Source of the DNA: Erwinia phyllosphaerae
Lineage (GTDB): Bacteria > Pseudomonadota > Gammaproteobacteria > Enterobacterales > Enterobacteriaceae
Assembly: GCF_019132875.1 (NCBI RefSeq)
Contig: NZ_JAHSPF010000001.1
Coordinates: 701,538-765,537, forward strand
Reading direction: 5' to 3'
Length of the DNA: 64,000 nt
Made by a program: the position numbers and the translations under genes. The notes under the pieces were generated by a model, which was not told the DNA's origin, did not search any database, and saw only the letters and a program-made list of their open reading frames with translations. Positions within the stretch are counted from its first letter, which is position 1. Each line of letters starts with the position of its first letter. Shown one piece after another: positions 1-8,849 of the stretch.

Positions 1-316
1 CCCCGAAACAGACTCCCAGCACTCTGTCGGTCCCCGACAGGCCAGTTTTTTCAACCAGCGAGCCAATCACGAAGTTGACGATCGCCCCGACTATCAGCGT
101 GGCGACGAACAACACCGCAATGGCGATTCCATTTCGAACCAGTTCGTCCTGAAAACCTGTGAACCAGACAGCAAGGAAGGAGTAATAATGACTGGCGACA
201 AAAAATGCGCAACCCCAGGTGACGAGTGATAAAGCTTCCCGAACGAACCCGCGGATCAGGCTGACAAGAGCCGAAAAACCAACAACCGCAATAATGACGT
301 AATCTATCCAGACCAT
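1..316 (-). CDS. cvpA: CvpA, colicin V production family membrane protein (partial, 3' end outside window)
   Basis: The minus-strand reading frame starts with ATG at 316 and runs off the left edge without a stop, giving about 105 codons of a protein that is about 160 residues in E. coli. The start MVWIDYVIIAV and the later VEKTGLSGTDRVLGV segment match CvpA closely. Several hydrophobic segments fit an inner-membrane protein with about four spans. In enterobacteria cvpA is the first gene of the cvpA-purF-ubiX transcript, and the PurR box upstream at 420-435 fits that. CvpA is needed for colicin V export and for envelope tolerance of bile, but its molecular activity is not settled. Truncation is due only to the window edge. 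Confidence 0.93.
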   Translation of the reverse strand, partial: MVWIDYVIIAVVGFSALVSLIRGFVREALSLVTWGCAFFVASHYYSFLAVWFTGFQDELVRNGIAIAVLFVATLIVGAIVNFVIGSLVEKTGLSGTDRVLGVCFG

Positions 317-419
317 GAACTCTTCCAGCGACTGTGCCCCTGTATCAGGCCACGTTCTCTGTAGCCATAGTGGGCAACAGAGCGGCGTAACCTGAGTTCG
401 GGGCGAATTCTAACAGAAA

Positions 420-435
420 AAGAAAACGTTTGCGT
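420..435 (-). promoter_or_regulatory. PurR operator of the cvpA-purF operon
   Basis: Read on the minus strand the bases are ACGCAAACGTTTTCTT, a near-perfect PurR box (consensus ACGCAAACGTTTNCNT). It lies about 104 bases before the cvpA start. A likely -10 hexamer (TAGAAT, plus positions 407-412) is just downstream, so the operator covers the -35 region as in the E. coli purF promoter. Purine excess (hypoxanthine or guanine bound to PurR) should repress the operon. Confidence 0.88.
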
Positions 436-558
436 AGCTTTTCCTTAACCGTCCTGATGAAAACCGGGCGCGAAAAAAATCCACCTGAAACCTGCAAGAA
501 AAAGGAAAAAACAGGTTGGCTGACGTGCCTCGGCAACCAATTGATTTAGCAGTTTTTA

Positions 559-603
559 CCTGCTGCCGCCTCGCCAGATTCGGCGCGGCGGCAGCGGGTT
601 TTT
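559..603 (+). terminator. GC-rich hairpin between dedD and cvpA
   Basis: An 11-base arm at 559-569 pairs with 588-598 (one mismatch) around an 18-base loop and is followed by five T on the plus strand. The T run is on the wrong side for dedD, which is transcribed leftwards. So it either ends leftward transcription without a U tract or blocks rightward antisense transcription into dedD. The rest of 317-644 holds the PurR box and cvpA leader and no gene I can support. Confidence 0.5.
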
Positions 604-644
604 AGGCGCTGAAAGGCACAGGCTCTTTCAGCAATAGCAACAGG

Positions 645-1364
645 CTAACGAACGCTGTAAGGCTTAATGACGCCGCCCAGGCCGGTAATGCCCTTCAGCT
701 CGCCAATGGACGCCTGCATTTTTGCTTTAGAGGCATCTGGCCCTACGTAAACGCGCGTGATTTCGCCCTGCACCGGCGTTGAAGGCACGGTAAAGGCGCG
801 ATAGCCGGAAAGACGGAGCGACGCCACGATTTCATTGACCTTCGCAGCATTTTTCAACGCGCCCAGCTGCACAACCCAGGCCTGACCAGACGGTGCGCTT
901 TCCTGCGCCGGTTTCGGTTCGGCTTTCTGCACGGGCCTGGATTCAGGTTTAGGCTCTGTCTTCTGGACGGGTTTTGGTACGGTCTTCGGTTTTTCGACCG
1001 GCTTCTCGACCGGTTTCTCAGCAGGCTTAACGTGCTGCACAGGTGGCGGCGCAACCACGGTTGGCTGATTGCCGGACTGCGGCGCGGTAGAACCGCTTTC
1101 CGCCTGCGAGGTGTTTTCGCTGGTCTGGCCCTTCACCGCCGTGCCTGCGCCCTCCGGCGGCTGTGCCGGCAGCGATTGCGTCACCGGCGGCACCATTTCT
1201 GAATCCTGCTGGTCGCCGGGTTTAGGCACCAGTGGGATAGCGGCAAACTCTTCTTTATAATGCTTTTTCTTGCCATCCAGCAGCCCCGGCAACGCGATAA
1301 CGCCCAGCGCCACGATGATAATGGTCCCTACTAAACGATTTTGAAACTTACTTGCCACTGCCAC
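645..1364 (-). CDS. dedD: DedD, SPOR-domain cell division protein
   Basis: 239 residues against 220 in E. coli. The N-terminus is a short cytoplasmic stretch followed by one transmembrane segment (about residues 9-30), then a long linker rich in Pro, Lys and Glu with repeated KPVEKP/KPVQK units. A C-terminal SPOR domain (about 160-239, beginning near WVVQLGAL) binds denuded septal peptidoglycan. DedD joins the septal ring and supports constriction together with FtsN. The extra length lies in the low-complexity linker, as expected for this family. The start overlaps the end of folC by 17 bases, so the two genes are likely translationally coupled in a folC-dedD unit. Confidence 0.93.
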   Translation of the reverse strand: MAVASKFQNRLVGTIIIVALGVIALPGLLDGKKKHYKEEFAAIPLVPKPGDQQDSEMVPPVTQSLPAQPPEGAGTAVKGQTSENTSQAESGSTAPQSGNQPTVVAPPPVQHVKPAEKPVEKPVEKPKTVPKPVQKTEPKPESRPVQKAEPKPAQESAPSGQAWVVQLGALKNAAKVNEIVASLRLSGYRAFTVPSTPVQGEITRVYVGPDASKAKMQASIGELKGITGLGGVIKPYSVR

Positions 1365-2610
1365 TCTCCGTTTCCATCGTTTCCATTACGTGCGCTACGG
1401 TGTGGAAAGATCCGCACACCAGCACGATATCCTGTTCATGCGCCTGCTGTAACGCATGCTTAAATGCTTCCGCCACGCTGGAAAAGGTTTGCGCCGTGGT
1501 CGGCAAATGCGCCGCCAGCTGCTGCGCCGTTGCGCCACGCGGCCCTTCCAGCGGCGCGCAGTACCAGCTATCAACCTGGGGCTTCAGGCAGGCCAGCGTG
1601 CCGATAATGTCTTTGTCGTGCAGCATCCCTACTACCGCATGCACCTTACCGGTTTTTGGCAGTTCGCTCAGGCGTCCGGCCAGATAAGCCGCCGCGTGAG
1701 GGTTGTGCGCGACGTCCAGAATAATGCGGGGTGATTGTGCAACGGTTTGAAAACGGCCCGGCAAAACGGCTTTATCCAGGCCGTAGAGCACCGCATCATC
1801 CACCTTGAGCGGTGACGCGCGCAGCGCGGCCAGCGCCGTAGCGGCATTTGGCAGCGGCACCTGCGGCAAAGGCAGGCCGCTCAGCGTGCCCAGCTGGTCC
1901 GTAAACGACCAGTCATGTTCACCCACGCTAAATGACCAGTCGCGATCGCGCTTGTGCAGCTGCGCGCCCAGCGTAGCGGCGACTTCGGCGATGGTATGCG
2001 GCATATCCGGTTCGCCAACGATGGCGGGTTTGCCGCCACGAAACACGCCCGCTTTTTCACGGCCAATGCTTTCGCGATCGGGGCCAAGCCAGTCGGTATG
2101 GTCGAGCGCGATACTGGTGATAACCGCGACGTCGGCATCCACAATATTGGTCGCGTCCAGGCGGCCACCAAGCCCCACTTCAAGGATCACCACGTCCAGC
2201 TGCGCGCGCTTGAACAGCCACAGCGCAGACAGCGTGCCGTATTCAAAATAGGTCAGCGACGTGTCGCCACGCCCTTGCTCAATATCGGCAAAAGAAGCGG
2301 TGTGATCGGCTTCCGGCAGCTCTGCGCCCTGAATACGTACGCGCTCGGTATAGCGCAGCAGGTGCGGCGAACTGTAGACGCCCACGCGATAACCCGCCGC
2401 CATCAGCAGCGTTTCCAGCGTGCGGCAGGTGGTGCCTTTGCCGTTAGTCCCGGCTACGGTGAAAACAACGGGCGCTGGCGTTAACAGGTCAAGGCGTGTC
2501 GCCACGCGCTGAACGCGCGCCAGCCCGAGTTCGATAGCTTGAGTATGAAGATTCTCAAGATAATGAAGCCACGTGGCCAGAGGCGACGTGGCTTGAGGAA
2601 GATTATCCAT
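1348..2610 (-). CDS. folC: Bifunctional dihydrofolate synthase / folylpolyglutamate synthase
   Basis: 420 residues (E. coli 422). It adds L-glutamate to dihydropteroate to make dihydrofolate and extends the glutamate tail of tetrahydrofolates, using ATP. The Mur-ligase-type P-loop VAGTNGKGTTCRTLE is near residue 52, followed by YSSPHLLRYTERVRI. The central ITSIALDHTDWLGPDRE and EKAGVFRGGKPAIVGE motifs are intact, as is the C-terminal ILDVAHNPHAA element that contacts the adenine. It lies 64 bases downstream of accD in the same direction and overlaps dedD, so the accD-folC-dedD order of E. coli is preserved. Confidence 0.95.
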   Translation of the reverse strand: MDNLPQATSPLATWLHYLENLHTQAIELGLARVQRVATRLDLLTPAPVVFTVAGTNGKGTTCRTLETLLMAAGYRVGVYSSPHLLRYTERVRIQGAELPEADHTASFADIEQGRGDTSLTYFEYGTLSALWLFKRAQLDVVILEVGLGGRLDATNIVDADVAVITSIALDHTDWLGPDRESIGREKAGVFRGGKPAIVGEPDMPHTIAEVAATLGAQLHKRDRDWSFSVGEHDWSFTDQLGTLSGLPLPQVPLPNAATALAALRASPLKVDDAVLYGLDKAVLPGRFQTVAQSPRIILDVAHNPHAAAYLAGRLSELPKTGKVHAVVGMLHDKDIIGTLACLKPQVDSWYCAPLEGPRGATAQQLAAHLPTTAQTFSSVAEAFKHALQQAHEQDIVLVCGSFHTVAHVMETMETESGSGK

Positions 2611-2674
2611 GTATCCCGTTCACAACGTTACGGTTCATAGGAGAAAGGGCGACGCGCGCCCTTTCGGCCATCGG

Positions 2675-3580
2675 TCACGCCTCTGGACTTTGCGTGGCCT
2701 CTTCTGCTTCCGGCTGCTCTTCCTGCGGCTGCGGCAGGTTCATCATTTTTGCCAGCACGCTGGCCAGCTTGTAGCGCATTACCGGACGGCGCACGATCAT
2801 GTCGATAGCGCCCTTCTCGATCAGGAACTCGCTGCGCTGGAAGCCCGGCGGCAGTTTTTCACGCACGGTTTGCTCGATAACGCGCGGGCCGGCAAAGCCA
2901 ATCAGCGCCTTAGGTTCAGCAATGTTCAGATCGCCCAGCATAGCGAAACTGGCGGAAACGCCGCCCATAGTTGGGTCGGTCAGCACGGAGATGTACGGCA
3001 GACCACGCGCCTGCATTTTCGCCAGCGCGGCGCTGGTTTTCGCCATCTGCATCAGCGACATCAGCGCTTCCTGCATACGCGCGCCGCCGGAAGCGGAGAA
3101 GCAGATCAGCGGGCAGTTATCTTCCAGCGCCTGCTCAACGGCACGAACAAAGCGCGCACCGACCACGGAGCCCATTGAGCCGCCCATAAAGGAGAACTCG
3201 AAGGCCGCCGCGACAATTGGCATACCGTGCAGCGTGCCTTTCATTACGATCAGCGCGTCTTTCTCTCCGGTATCTTTCTGTGCCGCGACCAGACGATCTT
3301 TATATTTCTTGGAATCCCGGAACTTGAGCACGTCTTTTGGCTCCAGTTCGCTGCCCAGCTCAACTAAAGAGCCTTCATCCAGCAAGCTGTGCAGGCGGTC
3401 ACGACCGTGCATACGCATGTGGTGATCGCATTTCGGGCAAACTTCCAGATTACGTTCCAGCTCGGCACGGTACAAAACCTGACCGCAGCTGTCGCATTTG
3501 GTCCACACCCCTTCAGGGATGCTGGCTTTGCGCGAAGGAGTAATTGTGCTCTTGTTGAGAATTCTTTCAATCCAGCTCAT
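2675..3580 (-). CDS. accD: Acetyl-CoA carboxylase carboxyltransferase subunit beta
   Basis: 301 residues (E. coli 304). It is the beta subunit of the carboxyltransferase half of acetyl-CoA carboxylase, moving carboxyl from carboxybiotin to acetyl-CoA, the first step of fatty acid synthesis. The N-terminal zinc ribbon is intact with Cys29, Cys32, Cys48 and Cys51. The crotonase-fold core follows with [15 protein letters not shown] and the oxyanion-hole region [10 protein letters not shown]. The C-terminal tail is acidic and poorly conserved. It starts at ATG 3580. The 368 bases upstream to dedA hold its promoter region, so accD probably starts its own transcript. Confidence 0.97.
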   Translation of the reverse strand: MSWIERILNKSTITPSRKASIPEGVWTKCDSCGQVLYRAELERNLEVCPKCDHHMRMHGRDRLHSLLDEGSLVELGSELEPKDVLKFRDSKKYKDRLVAAQKDTGEKDALIVMKGTLHGMPIVAAAFEFSFMGGSMGSVVGARFVRAVEQALEDNCPLICFSASGGARMQEALMSLMQMAKTSAALAKMQARGLPYISVLTDPTMGGVSASFAMLGDLNIAEPKALIGFAGPRVIEQTVREKLPPGFQRSEFLIEKGAIDMIVRRPVMRYKLASVLAKMMNLPQPQEEQPEAEEATQSPEA

Positions 3581-3896
3581 TGATGACCTGTTATGTTGTT
3601 TGTTGTGCTAAATCAGATACTTAACACAGATTATCGCCTGAGAATTAGGCGGTATTACATCATAAAACGCTTGCCCGCGCTACATAATCATCAACGGGTT
3701 ATCGTGGCTTTTCACACGGATTTTTCACAATGATTACCTTGTAGCCGTTCGCGCTTTTATTCATTCAGGCCGATGCCCGCGTTAAAACTTGCGTTCTGCT
3801 GCTATTTCATTCAGTGCCGACAGAGAGTTTACCCGCTGGCTAACCATCCCGGTGCCGCAACGCCTTGCGGCTGGCCGCGGTCTTTCTGCCTGAAGC
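3581..3896. other. Intergenic region between dedA and accD
   Basis: No convincing gene. The part next to accD is AT-richer and should hold the accD promoter. The part next to dedA ends in the dedA terminator described separately. Open frames here have no ribosome site and no familiar protein sequence. Confidence 0.5.
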
Positions 3897-3922
3897 AAAA
3901 AGCCCGGCTTTCGCCAGGCTTT
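3897..3922 (-). terminator. Rho-independent terminator after dedA
   Basis: On the minus strand an AAAGCCTGGC / GCCGGGCTTT stem with a small loop is followed by a run of T. It lies about 27 bases beyond the dedA stop codon and fits as its terminator. Confidence 0.75.
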
Positions 3923-3948
3923 CACGCTGTTTATCGTTACCGGGACAG

Positions 3949-4611
3949 CTACAGCTTCTGCTGACGAGCCGCCGAACGGCGATGGCGCAGCACTTCCACA
4001 ATGCCGGGCAGGACCGAAACCAGAATGATGACGACGATCAGATAGTGCAGGTTTTTCTGAATCGCCGGCAGATTACCAAAGAAGTAACCGGCATAGGAGA
4101 ACAGCAGCACCCACAGCAGGCCGCCAGCCACGTTAAACAAGGCAAAATGACGATAGGACATCTTGCCCATACCGGCAACAAACGGCGCAAAGGTACGGAC
4201 GATGGGGACAAAGCGTGCCAGGATAATCGTCTTGCCACCGTGGCGCTCGTAAAACTGATGGGTTTTATCCAGATAGCTGCGACGGAAAACCTTTGAGTTC
4301 GGATTGCTGAACAGCTTGTTGCCAAACAGCCGACCGATAGTGTAATTCACCGCATCGCCTGCAATTGCCGCCACGCAGAGCAGCAGCGCCATCATGTGCA
4401 CATTCAGCGCACTGTCCGGGATAGCCGCCAGCGCGCCCGCCACGAATAACAGCGAGTCGCCGGGCAGAAAAGGCGTGACCACCAGCCCTGTTTCACAAAA
4501 CAGAATCAAAAACAGAATGGCGTAGATCCAGACGCCGTACTGCGCCACCATCGCCTGTAAATGAACATCAATGTGCAAAATAAAGTCGATAACGCTGTGA
4601 ATCACTTCCAT
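3949..4611 (-). CDS. dedA: DedA-family inner membrane protein
   Basis: 220 residues (E. coli DedA 219). Family landmarks are the [20 protein letters not shown] segment near residues 40-60 and the [25 protein letters not shown] region near 124-148 with its conserved basic residues. The protein has several hydrophobic segments, two of them re-entrant in the family model. DedA/DTT proteins act in membrane lipid homeostasis, and relatives flip undecaprenyl phosphate or phosphatidylethanolamine. It lies 18 bases downstream of truA, as in E. coli, so it is probably read from the usg-truA-dedA transcript. Confidence 0.92.
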   Translation of the reverse strand: MEVIHSVIDFILHIDVHLQAMVAQYGVWIYAILFLILFCETGLVVTPFLPGDSLLFVAGALAAIPDSALNVHMMALLLCVAAIAGDAVNYTIGRLFGNKLFSNPNSKVFRRSYLDKTHQFYERHGGKTIILARFVPIVRTFAPFVAGMGKMSYRHFALFNVAGGLLWVLLFSYAGYFFGNLPAIQKNLHYLIVVIILVSVLPGIVEVLRHRRSAARQQKL

Positions 4612-4629
4612 ACAGGGTTCCTTAATGCG

Positions 4630-5445
4630 TTAATCCTCGAGGAACAGCGGTCCCATCGGCGGACGTGGTAAATCATAATGTTCAGGGTAATCAACCGCGA
4701 CCAGATAGAGCCCTTCGGCCCGCGCGGTTGCCGCTGCCAGCGTGCGATCTTTCGCCGCCAGCAGTTCGGCCATCCAGCTCTCCTGCTGATTTCCACAGCC
4801 TATTTCCATCAGGCTACCGACAATATTGCGCACCATGTGATGCACAAAAGCATTGGCTTTAATATCCACTACGACATAGGCGCCATGACGGCTAACGTTT
4901 AAATGGATAACGTTGCGCCACGGCGTACGCGACTGACACTGTACGGCGCGAAAAGAAGTGAAGTCGTTTTCACCCAGTAATGCCTGGCCGGCGCGCTGCA
5001 TCTTTTCGGCGTCCAGCGGATGATAAAAATGCGTAACGCCACCGTGAAGGATCGCCGGACGCAAACGGCGGTTGTAGATCACATAGCGATAACGTCTTGC
5101 CGTCGCGCTAAAGCGGGCGTGAAAATCATCCGCGACGGATTTCACCCAGCGCACTGCGATATCGTCCGGCAGATTAGCGTTAACGCCCAGTGTCCAGGCC
5201 GCATCTTTGCGTAGCGAAGTGGTTTCAAAATGCACCACCTGCCCCGTACCGTGTACGCCAGCGTCCGTTCGTCCCGCGCAGAAAACCACGACCGGATGAT
5301 TGGCCACTTTTGAGAGCGCCTTCTCCAGCTTTTCCTGAACGCTTCTGACTTCCTGCTGCCGTTGCCAGCCATAGTAACGGCTGCCGTCATATTCAATCCC
5401 CAGCGCCAGCTTGTACGTGGGTGGCGGCAAATCTCCTGCTGACAT
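4630..5445 (-). CDS. truA: tRNA pseudouridine(38-40) synthase TruA
   Basis: 271 residues (E. coli 270). It isomerises uridines 38, 39 and 40 in the anticodon arm of many tRNAs. The catalytic motif [13 protein letters not shown] places the nucleophilic Asp at residue 61. The [12 protein letters not shown] motif near the N-terminus and the [17 protein letters not shown] motif in the second half are also intact. The stop codon of usg and the ATG of truA share base 5445 and its neighbours, so translation is probably coupled to usg. Confidence 0.96.
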   Translation of the reverse strand: MSAGDLPPPTYKLALGIEYDGSRYYGWQRQQEVRSVQEKLEKALSKVANHPVVVFCAGRTDAGVHGTGQVVHFETTSLRKDAAWTLGVNANLPDDIAVRWVKSVADDFHARFSATARRYRYVIYNRRLRPAILHGGVTHFYHPLDAEKMQRAGQALLGENDFTSFRAVQCQSRTPWRNVIHLNVSRHGAYVVVDIKANAFVHHMVRNIVGSLMEIGCGNQQESWMAELLAAKDRTLAAATARAEGLYLVAVDYPEHYDLPRPPMGPLFLED

Positions 5446-6455
5446 TACCAGAAGTACTCCTGTACCAGCTTCTCAGCCGTTTTCACCGCCATCAGCGCGC
5501 CGCCGAAGCGCACGTTATCCGCCACTGACCAGAACTGCAGCATTTCCGGGATACCGTAATCGTTACGAATACAGCCCAGGCTTAGCTGCACGTTTCCAGA
5601 GGCGTCGCCCACCTGCGTCGGATAGTCATCTTCATCAGAAAGCGCGATATCTTCCGCCTGCATCAGGGCTTCACGCGCTTCTTCCGCCGACATCGGGCGT
5701 AAATTTTCTATATGGACAATCTGCGCGTTGCCATAGAAAACCGGTGCCTGAACGGTAGTGACGGTAATCGGCAGGCCTTCGTCCTGTAGCACTTTACGCA
5801 CCTGATCGATCAGGCGACGTTCCTGCAGCACGCTCCCTTCCGCATCCGGCAGCAGCGGCAGCATGTTGAAAGCCAGCTGGCGGCCAAAGAACGTCTCTTC
5901 CGCAGGCAGGCCGTTCAGCAGGCGCGCGCTTTCGCCCGCCAGTGAATCCACCGCCGCTTTGCCATGTGCCGAAGCGGCAATCAGGCTGGTCACCTGCAAA
6001 CGACCCAGCCCGGCCTGATCGACCAGCGGTTTGATCGCGCACAGCAGCTGGCTGGTCACGCTGTCGGCCACGCTGACGATATTGCGATTGCGGTAGTCCG
6101 CCAGCACCTGAGAATTCACGTCCGGCACCACCAGAGGCACATCCGGCTCCAGCGCAAACAGATCGCTGGTATCAATCACCAGGCAGCCCGCGCTGGCGGC
6201 TTCTTCCGCATAGCGCGCGGAGGCTTCACGTCCGGCGGCAAAAAAGGCCAGCTGTACCTGCGACCAGTCAAATTCCTGCGCGCTGGTCACCAGCAGCGTT
6301 TTGCCTTCAAAACGCAGGTTTTCACCCGCGCTGCGTTCGCTCGCCAGCAAGTGCAGCTCACCAACCGGGAACTGGCGCTCGGCCAGTAGTTCCAGTACTG
6401 CTCCGCCTACTGCGCCTGTCGCGCCCAGTAGCGCAATGTTCCAGCCGTCAGACAT
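5445..6455 (-). CDS. usg: Usg, aspartate-semialdehyde-dehydrogenase-like protein without catalytic Cys
   Basis: 336 residues (E. coli Usg-1 337). The fold is that of aspartate-semialdehyde dehydrogenase: an N-terminal Rossmann motif [16 protein letters not shown], then a dimerisation domain. Where true Asd enzymes have the Asn-Cys of the active site, this protein reads [16 protein letters not shown], so the catalytic cysteine is missing and ordinary Asd activity is not expected. No clear function is known for Usg. It lies just downstream of pdxB and upstream of truA, the order found across Enterobacterales. Confidence 0.92.
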   Translation of the reverse strand: MSDGWNIALLGATGAVGGAVLELLAERQFPVGELHLLASERSAGENLRFEGKTLLVTSAQEFDWSQVQLAFFAAGREASARYAEEAASAGCLVIDTSDLFALEPDVPLVVPDVNSQVLADYRNRNIVSVADSVTSQLLCAIKPLVDQAGLGRLQVTSLIAASAHGKAAVDSLAGESARLLNGLPAEETFFGRQLAFNMLPLLPDAEGSVLQERRLIDQVRKVLQDEGLPITVTTVQAPVFYGNAQIVHIENLRPMSAEEAREALMQAEDIALSDEDDYPTQVGDASGNVQLSLGCIRNDYGIPEMLQFWSVADNVRFGGALMAVKTAEKLVQEYFW

Positions 6456-6567
6456 GTTGGTTTACTCCAGATAATGTACATAAAAAACAGAAGGCGGTGA
6501 CACCACCGCCCAGGGATTCAGATTTTTTCGTAGTCCACGTCAACCACAACAGGCAGATAAACGGGAG

Positions 6568-7704
6568 TCAGGAAGCGCCCTGATAAACTGCGTTAAAGCC
6601 CAGCTTCAGCAGCAGCGCAGCGGTTTGCGCAGAGTCGCACTCGACACGCAGAGAAGACCACTCGCGGCGTTCCAGATAATTTTTGCGCAGGCGGTCAAAT
6701 TCGCCCGGGATCGCGGCTACTTTTCGCAGCGGCGCATCGTCGCGGCGCACATCATACACCAGATGCACCAGTCTTTTTAGCGTTGGCTGATCCAGCTCGC
6801 CGTGCAGCGTTATCTGGCCAAACTCCGGCGCGGGCAGCAGCGTATCCAGCGCTACCTGCTGTGGCTGGCCTAAAAAGCGCGTCCAGGCTTCAAAAACCTG
6901 CGTGGTGCCGCGCGCCTTGCCTTCCAGCGTATAGCCCGCGATATGCGCGGTGGCAATATCTACTTTATCCAGCAGCGGCAGGGAAAGTTCCGGCTCCGGC
7001 TCCCAAACATCCAGCACCACGCTAAGATCGCTACGCGTTTCCAGTACTTTCAACAGCGCCTGATTGTCCACTACTGGGCCACGGCAGGCGTTAATCAGGA
7101 TGGCGTTTGGTTTCAGCGCCATAAGTAAAGCTTCATCGGCCAGATGCAGCGTTTTGTACTCGCCCTGTTTGAACAGCGGCGTATGGAAAGTCAGGATATC
7201 GGCTTCCTCCACCAGCCGGGACAGCGGCAGGAAATCGCCTGCGTCACCCCGATCGGCACGAGGCGGATCGCAAAGTAGCGTGCGAATGCCCAGCGCTTCC
7301 AGACGAGCCTGCAAACGACCGCCAACGTTGCCGACGCCCACGATGCCGACGGTACGATCTTTCAGTGCAAAACCGTCACGCTCTGCCAGCAGCAGCAGCG
7401 AAGAGAAAACATATTCCACCACGGCGATGGCGTTACAGCCGGGCGCGGCTGAAAAGGCGATGCCCTGCTGTTGCAGATAGGTCTCATCGATGTGGTCGGT
7501 GCCCGCCGTGGCCGTGCCGACAAACTTCACCGGCTTGCCGTCTAAGAGCGCCGCGTTGACTTTGGTGACGGATCGCACCATCAGGCCGTCGGCATTGTCC
7601 AGCTCGGCCTGCGGCACCGGCCGTCCCGGCACGGCGACAACATCGCCAGTACGGCCAAACAGTTCGCGGGCGTAAGGCATATTTTCATCAACGAGAATTT
7701 TCAC
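6568..7704 (-). CDS. pdxB: Erythronate-4-phosphate dehydrogenase
   Basis: 378 residues, the same length as in E. coli. It oxidises 4-phospho-D-erythronate to 2-oxo-3-hydroxy-4-phosphobutanoate in the DXP-dependent pyridoxal 5'-phosphate pathway. It is a D-isomer-specific 2-hydroxyacid dehydrogenase with the NAD-binding motif [13 protein letters not shown] near residue 118. The active-site set Arg (NACRGPVVD), Glu (WEPEPEL) and His (ATAHIAGYT) is present, as is the C-terminal PdxB dimerisation domain. The 112-base gap to usg is short, so pdxB-usg-truA-dedA may be one transcript. Confidence 0.96.
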   Translation of the reverse strand: MKILVDENMPYARELFGRTGDVVAVPGRPVPQAELDNADGLMVRSVTKVNAALLDGKPVKFVGTATAGTDHIDETYLQQQGIAFSAAPGCNAIAVVEYVFSSLLLLAERDGFALKDRTVGIVGVGNVGGRLQARLEALGIRTLLCDPPRADRGDAGDFLPLSRLVEEADILTFHTPLFKQGEYKTLHLADEALLMALKPNAILINACRGPVVDNQALLKVLETRSDLSVVLDVWEPEPELSLPLLDKVDIATAHIAGYTLEGKARGTTQVFEAWTRFLGQPQQVALDTLLPAPEFGQITLHGELDQPTLKRLVHLVYDVRRDDAPLRKVAAIPGEFDRLRKNYLERREWSSLRVECDSAQTAALLLKLGFNAVYQGAS

Positions 7705-7796
7705 AATCAGGATTCCTGTTTACTCACGGCGAGGGGCGGTATTCTGCCATAAATTACCGACAGGGATAAGCAAGAGATGCGGCAGCCAGCGGTGGT

Positions 7797-7822
7797 CCGG
7801 CAGAACAAGGCTGCTCTGCCGG
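7797..7822 (-). terminator. Hairpin downstream of fosA
   Basis: A perfect 8-base inverted repeat (CCGGCAGA / TCTGCCGG) with a 10-base loop lies 28 bases past the fosA stop. There is no T run on either strand, so it may be a weak or Rho-assisted terminator. Confidence 0.4.
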
Positions 7823-7850
7823 ATTCGGGAAAACGGGGAGAAGAAAATAG

Positions 7851-8264
7851 TTAGCTAAAAATCATCCTGTGATAAGGATTTTTCCGGCAGGCCGCCAGCC
7901 GCTGCTGTAAATCACCGACATGGACTTCCAGCTTATGACCGTCGGGATCGAGAAAGTAGAATGATTCGCCTTCGCTACGGTTTTCTTTCCAGCTTGTCAC
8001 CCCAGCCTGCTGAAGACGCATCACAAAATCGGCGAAGTTTTGCTGTTCGATGGTAAAAGCATAGTGCGTATAGTCGCTGCTTTCGGGTGCAACATATTGC
8101 CGCATCGCATCGTAAGAGAGACACAACCATAGCGGCCCGCAGTTCAGATAAGCACCGCTTTCCCAAACGGCATGCAGATCCATTTGCAGCAGCCGCTGAT
8201 AAAACGCCACGCTTGTGTTGAGATCGCTGACCGCCAGCGTTAAATGGTTGAGTCCTGATAACAT
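7851..8264 (-). CDS. fosA: FosA-type fosfomycin glutathione transferase
   Basis: 137 residues, a single glyoxalase/VOC-fold subunit close to Klebsiella FosA in length and sequence. It opens the fosfomycin epoxide by adding glutathione, using Mn2+ and K+ in a domain-swapped dimer. The metal ligands His7, His67 (in YTHYAF) and Glu113 (in KLEVHVG) are present. Thr9 and the basic segment KENRSEG and Arg122 of the drug-binding pocket are also there. The gene sits beside pdxB among housekeeping genes with no mobile element next to it, so it is probably an intrinsic chromosomal fosA and may give low-level resistance. Confidence 0.9.
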   Translation of the reverse strand: MLSGLNHLTLAVSDLNTSVAFYQRLLQMDLHAVWESGAYLNCGPLWLCLSYDAMRQYVAPESSDYTHYAFTIEQQNFADFVMRLQQAGVTSWKENRSEGESFYFLDPDGHKLEVHVGDLQQRLAACRKNPYHRMIFS

Positions 8265-8310
8265 ATTTATCGATGCCTCATAAATGAAAGCAATCTGGCC
8301 TGACAGAAAT

Positions 8311-8754
8311 TCACTGGTTTATACGGGTAATCATGATTTGCTTTTGCTTACAGGCTTTATCCTGGCAAACCTCGCCGAACCAGAGCTGCCCGCTGTCGCC
8401 GACCATCACGCCCTGATCCCGCGCAAACAGATTTTCATATTTTTGGTTAACGATGACCTGGCTCAAGGCTGGCGTAAACACGGCGTCATAGCTTTTTTGC
8501 AATGCATCCTGATTGCGGAAGGTTTTTTCCTTACCGCGTAATCCTACCTTCAGTGGATAAGAGACCATTGCGGCCACTTTCACCTGGTTTTGTGATGCTA
8601 CCGCCCTCTGCAAATTGTCGAAAAAATCGTGGTAATCCTGATGCGAACCGAAAAGAACGTCGAGCCGTTGGTCGACCTCCTGTTCCGTCGCGGAGAAGGC
8701 GCTGCCTGAGCCAATAAATAACGTTAACAGCAAAACAACCAGTCTGGTTTTCAT
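8311..8754 (-). CDS. Secreted protein of unknown function
   Basis: 147 residues. The N-terminus [22 protein letters not shown] is a good Sec signal peptide, so the mature part (about 125 residues) should be periplasmic. The mature part has no motif I recognise. It ends with two cysteines spaced C-x5-C (EVCQDKACK) that could form a disulfide. The mix of helices then strands, with a [14 protein letters not shown] segment, resembles small NTF2-like or lysozyme-inhibitor-like proteins only loosely. A Shine-Dalgarno sequence AAGGAA supports the ATG at 8754. It lies between fosA and hglS and is not obviously part of either unit. Confidence 0.75.
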   Translation of the reverse strand: MKTRLVVLLLTLFIGSGSAFSATEQEVDQRLDVLFGSHQDYHDFFDNLQRAVASQNQVKVAAMVSYPLKVGLRGKEKTFRNQDALQKSYDAVFTPALSQVIVNQKYENLFARDQGVMVGDSGQLWFGEVCQDKACKQKQIMITRINQ

Positions 8755-8849
8755 CGTGAATTTCCTTAATGATCGGCTAACGCCCGCTATTCTGCCTGAA
8801 TTTTATGCTGCTAACTTTAGGCTTAAGTTATGGCCTGAGTCAAAAAGCA

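Noticed and set aside
1954..2484. Long open frames antisense to folC, and similar ones opposite accD (2609-3178), aroC and ccmF
   Set aside because: They lie opposite clearly identified genes with better protein logic, lack ribosome sites and resemble no protein; high-GC codon bias creates them.
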